A stretch of 64,000 nucleotides of DNA from Bdellovibrio sp. KM01 (GTDB taxonomy: Bacteria; Bdellovibrionota; Bdellovibrionia; Bdellovibrionales; Bdellovibrionaceae): positions 372,001 through 436,000 of the forward strand of contig NZ_CP058348.1 in NCBI RefSeq assembly GCF_013752535.1, written 5' to 3'. The notes beneath the pieces are model-generated. The model was given only the letters and a program-made list of their open reading frames with translations, made no database searches and was not told the origin of the DNA. A program made the position numbers and the translations under genes. This document shows, one piece after another, positions 41,351 to 49,459 of this stretch. Numbering within the stretch: position 1 is the stretch's first letter; each line of letters opens with the position of its first letter.

Positions 41351-42067
41351 ATGGAATCGCAAACGATACTCAACGGCGGAGTTAACTCCCTAGGTTTTAT
41401 GGGCCAACAAAACATCAACATCCAAACAACTTCGAATGTGCCATACGAAGTTATTCACCTTAAAGAAGAAGAGATGATCTTCAAGGAAGGCGATACTCCA
41501 AAAGGATTGTATTATGTGCAATCAGGATGTGTGAAAGTTGTCGTAAATCGTTCTCACGCAAGAGGCCGTACGACGACAAATGAATATGTCACAAAGCTTG
41601 TATCTCCAGGGGAATACTTTGGCTACAAGGCATTGGTAAAAGGTGCCACAGCACAATGTCACGCTAAAGCAGTCAAATCGACTGTCTTGTGGTTGTACCC
41701 TCGCGAGTTGATCCAAGTTGCTATGGCACAGGCTTCACCGATGGTTAAATTACTTTTGAATCAGTCAGTAAATGATTTGGAAGCATTCGAAAACACAAGC
41801 CAATTGCATTATTTGGCTTCTGTTCAAGAGCGTATTGCTTACCAGTTGGTGATTTTGGCAGACCGCTTCGGTACGCAAACTCCAAATGGAATCTCTTTGA
41901 ATCTAAAACTAACTCGTAATGAGTTCGCTCAGCTGGCAAGCACGATCAATGAATCGCTGTCTCGTCATCTGACTGAGTTCAAAAACGAAGGTTTGATCGA
42001 CTTAAATGGGAAAGAAATCATCATCAAAAATCGTGACGGTTTGATGAGACGTTCCGGTAACTTCTAG
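41351..42067 (+). CDS. Crp/Fnr-family transcriptional regulator
   Basis: The 238-aa protein has an N-terminal cyclic-nucleotide-binding-like barrel (FKEGDTPKGLYYVQSGCVKVVV, about residues 43-65; SPGEYFGYKALV) and a C-terminal winged helix (LTRNEFAQLASTINESLSRHLTEFKNEGLIDL, about 185-217). No N-terminal Cys cluster for an Fe-S centre is present, and the cAMP-binding residues are not clearly kept, so it is not FNR and probably not a classical Crp. An N-terminal extension of about 30 residues is unusual. It is divergent from the nucleoside importer and may regulate it. A strong terminator follows. Confidence 0.92.
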   Translation: MESQTILNGGVNSLGFMGQQNINIQTTSNVPYEVIHLKEEEMIFKEGDTPKGLYYVQSGCVKVVVNRSHARGRTTTNEYVTKLVSPGEYFGYKALVKGATAQCHAKAVKSTVLWLYPRELIQVAMAQASPMVKLLLNQSVNDLEAFENTSQLHYLASVQERIAYQLVILADRFGTQTPNGISLNLKLTRNEFAQLASTINESLSRHLTEFKNEGLIDLNGKEIIIKNRDGLMRRSGNF

Positions 42068-42095
42068 AATCTCTCCCGAAAATTGAAATCCACTA

Positions 42096-42124
42096 AAGGC
42101 CGATCCAAAAGATCGGCTTTTTTC
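42096..42124 (+). terminator. Intrinsic terminator of the Crp/Fnr gene
   Basis: AAAGGCCGATC and GATCGGCTTTTTT arms around CAAAA, 28 nt after the stop. It directly abuts the TTGACGCG start of REP copy 4. Confidence 0.92.
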
Positions 42125-42160
42125 TTGACGCGTCGAACCCCCAAAAGGTACGCCGTACCT
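42125..42160 (-). repeat. REP palindrome, copy 4, directly before the trmO start codon
   Basis: TTGACGCGTCGAACCCCC, then AAAAGGTACGCCGTACCT. Its last base is followed at once by the trmO ATG (42161). It is in the same orientation as copy 3 and shares its TTGACGCG tail. It replaces any normal Shine-Dalgarno region. Confidence 0.9.
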
Positions 42161-42871
42161 ATGGAACCAATTGGATTTATTGAGAGTTGCTTTAAGGATA
42201 AATTTGGCACCCCGCGCCAGCCTGGGTTGGTGAAAAGCGCGTGGGCTAAATTGAAAATCCGCGCTGATCTTCAGCCTGAAGAAGCACTTCAGGGGCTGGA
42301 AGGCTTCAGTCACGTGTGGTTGGTGTGGGTCTTCCATCAAAACAAAGTCGCTCGTTATCACGCCAAGGTTCATCCTCCACGCATGGGGGGAAAGAGTATC
42401 GGATTGTTTGCGACTCGCACCCCTCATCGTCCCAATCCCATCGGTTTGTCATTAGTGGAGCTGATAAAAGTTGAAAAAGATGGCATCATCGTTTCCGGCG
42501 CCGATTTGGTGGATGGAACGCCGATTCTGGATATCAAACCTTATCTTCCTGAAATTGAATCTATCCCGAATGCCAAGACAGGGTGGACTTCCGAAGTTGT
42601 CAAAGATCCTATCCAGGTGGAGTTCACTGAACACGCGTCAAAAATTCTCGCTCAATGGCAGCAACGAAATCCTGACAAAAAACTGCAAGAAGTGATTGAG
42701 GATACATTGAAGTTGGATCCGCGCCCTGTCGTTTATCGTGGTTACGAGGGTGCTGGCGAAGCTCCCTATCGAAATAAACATGCTGTTCGACTGTTTGATG
42801 GTGATGTGCACTTTGAATTTGAGAGTGCAACTCTGGTCAGAGTTCTCGATATTCTTTTTACGCATAATTAG
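42161..42871 (+). CDS. trmO: tRNA (t6A37) methyltransferase TrmO/TsaA-like
   Basis: TrmO methylates N6 of threonylcarbamoyl-adenosine 37 in tRNA(Thr) with SAM. The 236-aa protein has the family's FGTPRQPGL near residue 15, FSHVWLVWVFHQN (about 49-61), LFATRTPHRPNPIGLS (about 85-100, the SAM-binding signature) and VDGTPILDIKPYLP (about 120-133). The C-terminal domain is intact. The ATG at 42161 matches the family N-terminus (MEPIGFIES), and the in-frame extension upstream would translate the REP. There is no regular ribosome binding site. AAAAGG inside the REP is 12 nt away and buried in the hairpin. Confidence 0.92.
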   Translation: MEPIGFIESCFKDKFGTPRQPGLVKSAWAKLKIRADLQPEEALQGLEGFSHVWLVWVFHQNKVARYHAKVHPPRMGGKSIGLFATRTPHRPNPIGLSLVELIKVEKDGIIVSGADLVDGTPILDIKPYLPEIESIPNAKTGWTSEVVKDPIQVEFTEHASKILAQWQQRNPDKKLQEVIEDTLKLDPRPVVYRGYEGAGEAPYRNKHAVRLFDGDVHFEFESATLVRVLDILFTHN

Positions 42872-42932
42872 TTGCAGTTGCCTTTAGAATAAGCAACTTG
42901 GTATTGTCCATTCATCAAAAAAGGGGATAACC

Positions 42933-43919
42933 ATGAGAACGATCGAAACTAGCTCTCACGCAGAGAACAGCACTCTTCGCAAAGTTCCAACTTTAAGCCT
43001 GGCAAGTTACACTAAAGGCTCTGGATCTGAAAAAGCCCGCTTCATCGATCAACTTTTCACTGGCCTTAAAGAATACGGTTTCATCATCCTGAAAGATCAC
43101 GACGTTAAAGCTGCGGACCTTCACAAAGCATATGACCTTCTTGAGAAATTCTATGCTCTTCCCGAAGACGTAAAAAAATCCTATATCTCTCCTACTGCTG
43201 GTTTCCAACGTGGTTACACTCCATTCGGTAAGGAACACGCGAAAGACTCTCCAGTAATGGATTTGAAAGAGTTCTGGCACGTGGGCCGCGAACTTGTGGT
43301 CGCGAGTGAGTTGAAATCTATCTATCCAGACAACATCTGGCCAACGGATGTTATCCCTGAATTTAAAGATCATTTCTTGAAATTATTTTCGGCTCTTGAA
43401 GAAGCGGGCGACGTGATGCTTGAAGCTTTGACGATGCCATTGGAAGTCGACAAAGATTTCTTTGCGCGCATGACGAAAGATGGAAATTCAATTCTTCGTT
43501 TGTTGCATTATCCACCAATTCCAGAGGGTGTGGATCCTCGTTGTGTGCGAGCGGCCGCTCACGAAGATATTAATTTTATCACGATTCTTCCAGCAGCAAC
43601 CGCTTCAGGTCTTCAATTGCAAGACCGCGATGGCACGTGGTTGGATATCGAATCTGAACCAGATACGTTGATCGTTGACGTGGGTGATATGTTGGCTCGT
43701 CTGACAAATGATGTTTTGCCTTCGACTACTCACCGTGTGATCAATCCTCAAGATGGAACGAACTCGCACCGCTATTCAATGCCGTTCTTTATGCATCCAC
43801 ATCCAACTGCAATGTTAAGCTGTTTGCCATCCTGCAAAGGAACTGGGGCAAAGTACGCGGATATCACAGGACAGGATTTCTTGATGCAACGTTTGCGTGA
43901 AATCGGTCTTATCAAATAG
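42933..43919 (+). CDS. 2-oxoglutarate/Fe(II) oxygenase, isopenicillin-N-synthase-like family
   Basis: The 328-aa protein has an N-terminal DIOX_N-like domain (FTGLKEYGFIILKDHDV; FQRGYTPFGKEHA) and a C-terminal double-stranded helix. Fe ligands are visible as H and D in AAHEDINFITIL (about residue 211) and H in STTHRVINP (about 269). R and S of the 2-oxoglutarate anchor are in HRYSMPFFMHP. Such enzymes hydroxylate or cyclise small molecules. The substrate is not evident, and no peptide synthetase or secondary-metabolite gene is nearby. GGGGATAACC precedes the ATG. It is 60 nt downstream of trmO and may be co-transcribed. Confidence 0.9.
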   Translation: MRTIETSSHAENSTLRKVPTLSLASYTKGSGSEKARFIDQLFTGLKEYGFIILKDHDVKAADLHKAYDLLEKFYALPEDVKKSYISPTAGFQRGYTPFGKEHAKDSPVMDLKEFWHVGRELVVASELKSIYPDNIWPTDVIPEFKDHFLKLFSALEEAGDVMLEALTMPLEVDKDFFARMTKDGNSILRLLHYPPIPEGVDPRCVRAAAHEDINFITILPAATASGLQLQDRDGTWLDIESEPDTLIVDVGDMLARLTNDVLPSTTHRVINPQDGTNSHRYSMPFFMHPHPTAMLSCLPSCKGTGAKYADITGQDFLMQRLREIGLIK

Positions 43920-43960
43920 AGCACATTGACCGGGACCTTATATAAATCGATAGTTAGGGA

Positions 43961-44686
43961 ATGATGAATTCAAAGCAAAAAATCATTATTCCCGTCGTTG
44001 TGGTCCTGGCATTGGCTGCCGTCAGTCTTTTTATTCTAAAGCAAAGAGCAGGGTACGTCGGGCATTTTCCTGAAGATATGCCTGATTTAAACTATACTGC
44101 CGAAGACAAATCCACATCTGGAAGTTCAGGCTTTCTACCGACTCAAATGGAAAATCCTGAATTGTTTCAAGCTTGGGCCAAGAATGCTCCAGTCATGGCA
44201 GAGTGTCTGGATGTTGAGGTCACAGCTCCCACAGCTCAGGAAGATCTTTCTTTAAATGCTTTAAGCAGAATCGTTCGTAACTCTTTTGGTGAAGTCTTGG
44301 GCGTGCAGAATAAATGGACGGTGGTGGATTATAAAACCAAATACGGCGAGATCCGCCGCGTGTATGTGGAATACTCAACTGATCGCACTGAATCTTTGGC
44401 GCGCAAAGTTCAGCACTTCACAATTCTGACCAGCGGAAAAGTTCGCGACATTCGCTTGGATAAAGAGCTAACCGACAACCCAACTGACGAAGAAATTCAA
44501 AAACTTTCCGAGGACGGCACCGTGCTTGCGACAGCAATGTCCAGTCGAATCAATTTCGCAAATGGTGATGAAATCAACTTCGTAGAGAAAAACGGCAAAG
44601 TTCATTCCTTCATCGCCAGCCATTTAGGAAAATACTTCCGCTGCAACGACACCGACTCCGAAAAAATGTCCTGCTCTTGCAACTGA
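43961..44686 (+). CDS. Membrane-anchored protein of unknown function
   Basis: The 241-aa protein has one N-terminal membrane helix (KIIIPVVVVLALAAVSLFILK, about residues 7-27). A periplasmic domain of mixed strands and helices follows, ending in CNDTDSEKMSCSCN with three cysteines in the last 15 residues. The cluster could bind metal or form a disulphide. A second ATG directly follows the first, so either may be used. It lies 42 nt after the oxygenase gene and ends before a strong terminator, so a trmO-oxygenase-membrane protein transcript is plausible. No family was recognised. Confidence 0.6.
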   Translation: MMNSKQKIIIPVVVVLALAAVSLFILKQRAGYVGHFPEDMPDLNYTAEDKSTSGSSGFLPTQMENPELFQAWAKNAPVMAECLDVEVTAPTAQEDLSLNALSRIVRNSFGEVLGVQNKWTVVDYKTKYGEIRRVYVEYSTDRTESLARKVQHFTILTSGKVRDIRLDKELTDNPTDEEIQKLSEDGTVLATAMSSRINFANGDEINFVEKNGKVHSFIASHLGKYFRCNDTDSEKMSCSCN

Positions 44687-44763
44687 CCTCCAATGTGGCT
44701 ACTTTCCTGAAAAGGTGCACTCTTACGAAAGGTAAGTAGCTGGCGAAATAACGCCATATCAAT

Positions 44764-44796
44764 AAAAAAGGCTTCCAGTTACGGAAGCCTTTTTTT
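44764..44796 (+). terminator. Intrinsic terminator after the 43961 gene
   Basis: AAAAAGGCTTCC and GGAAGCCTTTTT arms around AGTTAC, then more T. It is about 80 nt past the stop. The preceding spacer holds a CTACTT/AAGTAG inverted pair and an AAAAGGTGC box (44710-44718). Confidence 0.92.
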
Positions 44797-44848
44797 GTGG
44801 TGAAAGTTGTCGCTTTCATTTCCGCTGCGGTTTCGCACTGCATACGTA

Positions 44849-44868
44849 AATAGGACCTGGCACCTATT
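44849..44868. repeat. Palindrome at the valS stop codon
   Basis: AATAGG (44849-44854), ACCTGGCA, CCTATT (44863-44868). The valS TAG (minus strand, 44866-44864) lies in it. The reverse reading AGGTGCCAGGT resembles the AAAAGGTGCC boxes at 47659 and 14984. No U-tract is present. Confidence 0.5.
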
Positions 44869-47545
44869 GGAAACGAGTTAGGGCGTCTTTCAAGGATTCC
44901 AATTGAACCTTTGATTGAGCCAGTAACGCGCGGTCTGCGGCGATCACGTCTTCGTCGGCGTTTGCGACGAATTTTTCATTCGACAATTTGCCAGTAAGGA
45001 TCTGGATGTCTTTGTTGAATTTTTCAATCGCTTTGTTGATACGTTTGATCTCTTCATCGAAATCAACCAAACCTTCAAGCGGAATGATCACTTTAACATT
45101 GGCATCTTTAACTGCTACTGGAGCCACCGCACATTTCATCAGATTGCCTTCAGCACCGATTTCCATTTTTTCCAGGCGGCCCATAGTCATCAAAGCTGTG
45201 CGATTGTTTTCCAGGATTTGCTTCACTTGATCGTTGGCAACGCCCAGGCGTACGTTCAATTTGATTGCCGGGCTGATGCGGTTTTCCCCACGGATGTTAC
45301 GCATTGCTGTGATCACTTCTTTCACGATATCGATTTCAAAAGCAGATTCATTGGAAGCCAACGCCAAGAACTCTTTATCGTTACTAGTTGTTGGGTATTG
45401 ATCCACAATACAAGCTTCGCCTCTGATCGGAAGTTTTTGATAAATTTCCTCAGAGATAAATGGAGTGAATGGGTGAATCAGGCGCATGATACGGTTCAGA
45501 ACCTGAGCGATCACCAATTGAGTGGCCGCTTTTTCTTCTGCGTTGTTGCCGTTCATGATTGGTTTCGTGAATTCGATATACCAGTCACAGAATTGATTCC
45601 AGATGAACTGATACAAAGCGATGGATGCATCAGAGAATCTCTCTTGATCCATGGCTTCTTCAACTTCTTTTGTCACTTCAGCAAGCTTTGTGATGATCCA
45701 TTTATCGAAAACGCTGATGTGCGCTTTGTTAGGCAAAGCCTTCACGCCTTCGGCTGGAGCTTTGAAGTCAGAAAGATTTGAAAGTGCGAAACGAGCCGCA
45801 TTCCAGATCTTATTCATAAAGTTGCGGTAGCCTTCCAAACGTTGCTCGCTGAACTTGAAGTCTTTACCCGAGAATAAATGAGCAGAGAAAGTAAAGCGCA
45901 GGGCATCTGCACCATGCTTATCAATCATCTCTACCGGATCGATCGAGTTCCCCAAAGACTTGGACATCTTGCGGCCCTGAGAGTCGCGAACCAAGCCGTG
46001 GATGTAAACTGTTCTAAACGGAACATCACGTTTAAATTCCAGACCCATCATGATCATACGTGCAACCCAGAAGAAAATAATATCGTGACCAGTTACCAGG
46101 TAACTGGTTGGGTAGAACGTTTTCAATGTTTCAGTCTCATTCGGCCAACCCATTGTAGAGAAAGGCCAAAGTGCAGACGAGAACCAAGTATCCAAAACGT
46201 CGTCGTCCTGGTGAAGATCGTGCTTACCGCACTTTTCACAAGCTGTGACGTCAGTTTCAGAAACTGTTTGATGGTTACAAGAGTTGCAATACCAAACTGG
46301 AATACGGTGCCCCCACCACAATTGGCGAGAGATACACCAGTCTTCGATATTGTTTAACCAGTGAAGGTAAACTTTTGTCCAAGACTCGGGTTCAAAGCGG
46401 ATGGTGCCGCTTTCAACCACGCGTTTAGCAGGAGTCGCCAGCTGTTCCATCTTAACGAACCACTGTTCAGACAAGAACGGCTCAACGACTGCGCCGGAGC
46501 GAGAGCAGTGACCTACAGAGTGAACATGTGGTTCTTCTTTAACGAGCAAGTTTTGCTCTTTAAGGTCTTCCACAACTTTCTTACGAGCATCTGCCACTTT
46601 CATGCCGGCGTACGGACCCGCGTTTTCATTCATCTCTGCTTTTTTAGTCAAAAGGTTGATGAATTCAAGGTGGTGAGTTTTACCGATTTTATAGTCGTTG
46701 AAATCGTGAGCTGGAGTGATTTTAACAACGCCAGAACCAAACGCTTTATCAACATAAGTGTCAGCGATGATTTTGATCTTTCTATTGATCAACGGAACGA
46801 TCACAGTTTTGCCGACCAATGCTTTATAACGTTCGTCTTCTGGATGAACGCACAAAGCCGTATCGCCCAGCATTGTTTCTGGACGAGTTGTCGCAACTGT
46901 TAGGAAGCCAGAGCCGTCTTCCAGAGGATAGTTGATGTGGTAAAGAGCGCCCTTAACTTGTTTGTGTTCAACTTCCAAGTCAGAGATCGCAGTTTCAAGT
47001 GGGCCTGACCAGTTCACCAGGCGTTGACCACGATAGATCAAACCCTTTTGGTGAAGAGTTACGAATACCTTGCGAACGGCTTTAGAAACGCCTTCATCCA
47101 ACGTAAAGACAGCACGATCCCAATCGCAAGAATCACCCAAACGACGCATTTGAGAATAAATGCGATTACCATATTGATGTTTCCAGTCCCAAACCTTTTC
47201 AACGAAAGCTTCGCGGCCTAGCTCGTGGCGAGATTTGCCACCTTCTTTTTTTAGTTCACGCTCCACTACGGATTGAGTTGCGATGCCGGCGTGGTCAGTC
47301 CCGGGCAACCACATTGTGTTGTAACCGCTCATGCGTTTCCAACGGATAAGGATATCTTGGATCGTATGATCCAAAGCATGGCCCATGTGCAAGAAGCCGG
47401 TGACGTTTGGTGGAGGCAAGATGATGGAGAACGGTGGTTTCGTAGATTTGTCCTGTGCTTTAAAAAAGCCGGAATTTTCCCACCATTGATAAGTTCTATT
47501 TTCTACATCTGCGGGATTGTAGCGATCTGATAATTGTTCTGACAT
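44864..47545 (-). CDS. valS: Valyl-tRNA synthetase
   Basis: The 893-aa class I synthetase charges tRNA(Val). HIGH is present as HMGH (PPPNVTGFLHMGHALDH, about residues 47-63), and KMSKS in GRKMSKSLGNSIDP (about 520). The editing CP1 domain lies between (TTRPETMLGDTALCVHP). A C-terminal coiled-coil domain is typical of ValS. The ATG at 47545 is chosen because the GTG eight codons earlier would read through the leader hairpin region. The stop is embedded in a palindrome. The gene is monocistronic. Confidence 0.97.
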   Translation of the reverse strand: MSEQLSDRYNPADVENRTYQWWENSGFFKAQDKSTKPPFSIILPPPNVTGFLHMGHALDHTIQDILIRWKRMSGYNTMWLPGTDHAGIATQSVVERELKKEGGKSRHELGREAFVEKVWDWKHQYGNRIYSQMRRLGDSCDWDRAVFTLDEGVSKAVRKVFVTLHQKGLIYRGQRLVNWSGPLETAISDLEVEHKQVKGALYHINYPLEDGSGFLTVATTRPETMLGDTALCVHPEDERYKALVGKTVIVPLINRKIKIIADTYVDKAFGSGVVKITPAHDFNDYKIGKTHHLEFINLLTKKAEMNENAGPYAGMKVADARKKVVEDLKEQNLLVKEEPHVHSVGHCSRSGAVVEPFLSEQWFVKMEQLATPAKRVVESGTIRFEPESWTKVYLHWLNNIEDWCISRQLWWGHRIPVWYCNSCNHQTVSETDVTACEKCGKHDLHQDDDVLDTWFSSALWPFSTMGWPNETETLKTFYPTSYLVTGHDIIFFWVARMIMMGLEFKRDVPFRTVYIHGLVRDSQGRKMSKSLGNSIDPVEMIDKHGADALRFTFSAHLFSGKDFKFSEQRLEGYRNFMNKIWNAARFALSNLSDFKAPAEGVKALPNKAHISVFDKWIITKLAEVTKEVEEAMDQERFSDASIALYQFIWNQFCDWYIEFTKPIMNGNNAEEKAATQLVIAQVLNRIMRLIHPFTPFISEEIYQKLPIRGEACIVDQYPTTSNDKEFLALASNESAFEIDIVKEVITAMRNIRGENRISPAIKLNVRLGVANDQVKQILENNRTALMTMGRLEKMEIGAEGNLMKCAVAPVAVKDANVKVIIPLEGLVDFDEEIKRINKAIEKFNKDIQILTGKLSNEKFVANADEDVIAADRALLAQSKVQLESLKDALTRFQ

Positions 47546-47567
47546 TGAGGCACCCCAATAGGTCTGC

Positions 47568-47586
47568 ACTCCGACTTGGTCGGAGT
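47568..47586. promoter_or_regulatory. Hairpin in the valS 5' leader
   Basis: Perfect 8-bp arms ACTCCGAC (47568-47575) and GTCGGAGT (47579-47586) with a 3-nt loop, 22 nt upstream of the valS ATG. On the + strand it is followed by AAGATTTTT, so it could act as a weak terminator in that direction. No T-box features were found. Confidence 0.4.
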
Positions 47587-47708
47587 AAGATTTTTAACCG
47601 TTTGAGTCTATCAGATTCAGGAACTTAAGGATAGATCCAGCTCGGAAAACGTACTCGCAAAAGGTGCCTGGCGGTTTTTGGTAGCAGCGGCGCGTCGAAG
47701 TTGGGGAA

Positions 47709-47735
47709 AAAAGAAGGGAGGCTTTGGGGCCTCCC
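47709..47735 (-). terminator. Intrinsic terminator of the 47767 porin
   Basis: GGGAGGC and GCCTCCC arms (+ strand 47717-47735) around a 6-nt loop, then TTCTTTTTT in minus-strand reading. Confidence 0.88.
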
Positions 47736-47766
47736 TTGATAAAAGTCGGTTATGCGACTCTTTTGA

Positions 47767-48870
47767 CTATTTCAAGAAGTCAGCGTTCATACGAGCGCCG
47801 ATTGTGATTTGGTCAACTTTAGCATCAGCTAAATTCGTTGCTGGAGCAGTTCTGTCAGAGAACTTCTGAGTCGTGTTGCTGTATGCAACGTGGTAGCGGA
47901 AGTTCGTATCAGCCATCGGTTTGAATTCAAGAACCGCGCCGTAACCCATGAATTCATTTGTACCATTGTTCGCTGCCGTGCCGTTTGTTTCAACTTTTTC
48001 TGAAGAAGAAATTAGCTCTAGGCGTGGAGTCCATTGTTCCCAACCAGTGTAAGCAAGTTTACCGATTGCAGACCAAATAGAATCTTTCGCGCCAGTAGAA
48101 TCTCTCTTGAAGTCAGAAGCTGTGTAATCAACTTCCAAGTTCCAAGCTGCTCCCATTGTCCAGTTGAAGCCAGCTGAATACAAGTTGTACATGTCTTTAG
48201 TTGGTGTGCCTGTACCGTAGTGGTAAGAAGCCATTACTTTAAAGTTTTTATCCATGAAAGCACCTTTATAGATAAGGCCTTCCATCATTGCATTTGAAGT
48301 TGCAGCTGGAGGAGGTGCAGTTGGTGTTGTTGAACCATCTGGAGTTTTGAAAGCTACCAAAGAAAGAGATTGGTCTGGAGTCATGTTCCAAGCCAATTTA
48401 GCACCCAACACGTATAGTAGGCTGGATGTATTCAACCAAAGACCTTGCAAGTTCCCGTTTGGACCAGTCTTTGTGTAGGCTTGAGAAGTAAGGTACAAGT
48501 CTGCGCCAGAAGTTTGAGACTCTAGAGTACCGTACTCAGAACCCAATTTACCGATTTGCAAAGACATGTCGCCCATTTTATGGGTCAAGTAAGCGAACTC
48601 AAGTGCTGTCTGAGAGTTGTCACCCGAACCCGATGTTTGTGTCGCATTCTTGTTGTATGCAGCACGTAGGCGCATAGAAAGTTCTTCGTTAACTTTTCCT
48701 TGGTAATCCAAGCGAATAGTTTTGAAGTAAAATTTGTTTGAATCCTGAAGAGCAGAGTCCGTGTACGTCGACGTATCATAGTCTGCGCGTGCATCAAAAT
48801 TCAAAGTACCTGCTTTTGCAGCTGATACAGCTGTTGTCGTTGCCAAAGCGGCGATGAAAAACTTTTTCAT
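47767..48870 (-). CDS. Porin-like outer-membrane protein
   Basis: The 367-aa protein has a signal peptide (MKKFFIAALATTTAVSAAKA) and regular amphipathic strands (LNFDARADYDTS, IRLDYQGKVNEELSMRLRAAYN, FKVMASYHYGTG, FRYHVAYSNTTQ). It resembles the 32138 porin in length, N-terminus (LNFDARADYDT compared with LEVRSDYVNT) and C-terminal FRYHVAY strand, so the two are paralogues. A Pro-rich loop (TTPTAPPPAATS) near residue 190 may be an extracellular loop. It is monocistronic with a strong terminator. A role in solute uptake is likely. Confidence 0.78.
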   Translation of the reverse strand: MKKFFIAALATTTAVSAAKAGTLNFDARADYDTSTYTDSALQDSNKFYFKTIRLDYQGKVNEELSMRLRAAYNKNATQTSGSGDNSQTALEFAYLTHKMGDMSLQIGKLGSEYGTLESQTSGADLYLTSQAYTKTGPNGNLQGLWLNTSSLLYVLGAKLAWNMTPDQSLSLVAFKTPDGSTTPTAPPPAATSNAMMEGLIYKGAFMDKNFKVMASYHYGTGTPTKDMYNLYSAGFNWTMGAAWNLEVDYTASDFKRDSTGAKDSIWSAIGKLAYTGWEQWTPRLELISSSEKVETNGTAANNGTNEFMGYGAVLEFKPMADTNFRYHVAYSNTTQKFSDRTAPATNLADAKVDQITIGARMNADFLK

Positions 48871-49087
48871 TAAATGTCCTTCTATAAAAAGTTTTGGTTA
48901 AGTTGTTCGTTATGTCCGTTAACGATGTCATTATGCTATAGTCAATTCTTTGGGCCAACAACGGAATATCCATTTATGTCGCTTGTCGGTGCTTTGCGTG
49001 TAAATGACTTGTCGTGCTTGGGAAATGACAGAGAGAAGTAAAGATGTTGCTTCTAAGACACTAACAAAAAACTAACCAAGTTCTGAT

Positions 49088-49125
49088 GAAAAAGAAAACG
49101 GGGATTTTGAAATCCCCGTTTATGC
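49088..49125 (-). terminator. Intrinsic terminator of the MFS/rhodanese-like unit
   Basis: AAACGGGGATTT and its complement AAATCCCCGTTT form the stem around CAAA or TTTG, and minus-strand reading continues TTCTTTTTC. It is directly past the stop at 49129. Confidence 0.88.
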
Positions 49126-49128
49126 TTG

Positions 49129-49455
49129 TTAGTTTTCTTTTTGTAATCCGGTAAGGCCGTCTTTCACTGTGTAGACATTGTTGAAACCTTTTGCCTCCAG
49201 GGCTTGTACCAGCGGGGAGTAGGTGTTTCCGTTCTGATCGATGATCACGATCGGATAGTGAGCAGGAAGTTTTTTACTTTCCACCTGGCTGACGATTTCG
49301 TCCGTTGATCCCACGATTTGGCAATTGTCGATATGAAGGGCTTCAACCTGTCCATATAAAGACTTTAGATCCACGCCTAGATTAACCAAAATCATGGGGA
49401 TGCGGCCCTTGATCAGATTGTTGAATTGGAAGTGTCCAAGTTGAGAAATATCCAT
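49129..49455 (-). CDS. Rhodanese-like domain protein lacking the catalytic cysteine
   Basis: The 108-aa single-domain protein has the rhodanese order: PMILVNLGVD strand, EALHIDNCQIVG turn, PIVIIDQNGNTYSPLVQALEAKGFNNVYTVKDGL. In active rhodaneses the position of D73 (IIDQNGNTYS) is the sulphur-carrying cysteine of CxxGxRS. Its loss suggests a binding or regulatory role. The gene starts 4 nt after the MFS gene and both share a terminator, so they are co-expressed. It may sense or bind something linked to that exporter, which is inference. Confidence 0.75.
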   Translation of the reverse strand: MDISQLGHFQFNNLIKGRIPMILVNLGVDLKSLYGQVEALHIDNCQIVGSTDEIVSQVESKKLPAHYPIVIIDQNGNTYSPLVQALEAKGFNNVYTVKDGLTGLQKEN

Positions 49456-49459
49456 GTTT

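Noticed and set aside
47568-47590. T-box leader upstream of valS
   Set aside because: There is no T-box 14-nt motif, no specifier loop, and too little leader sequence.
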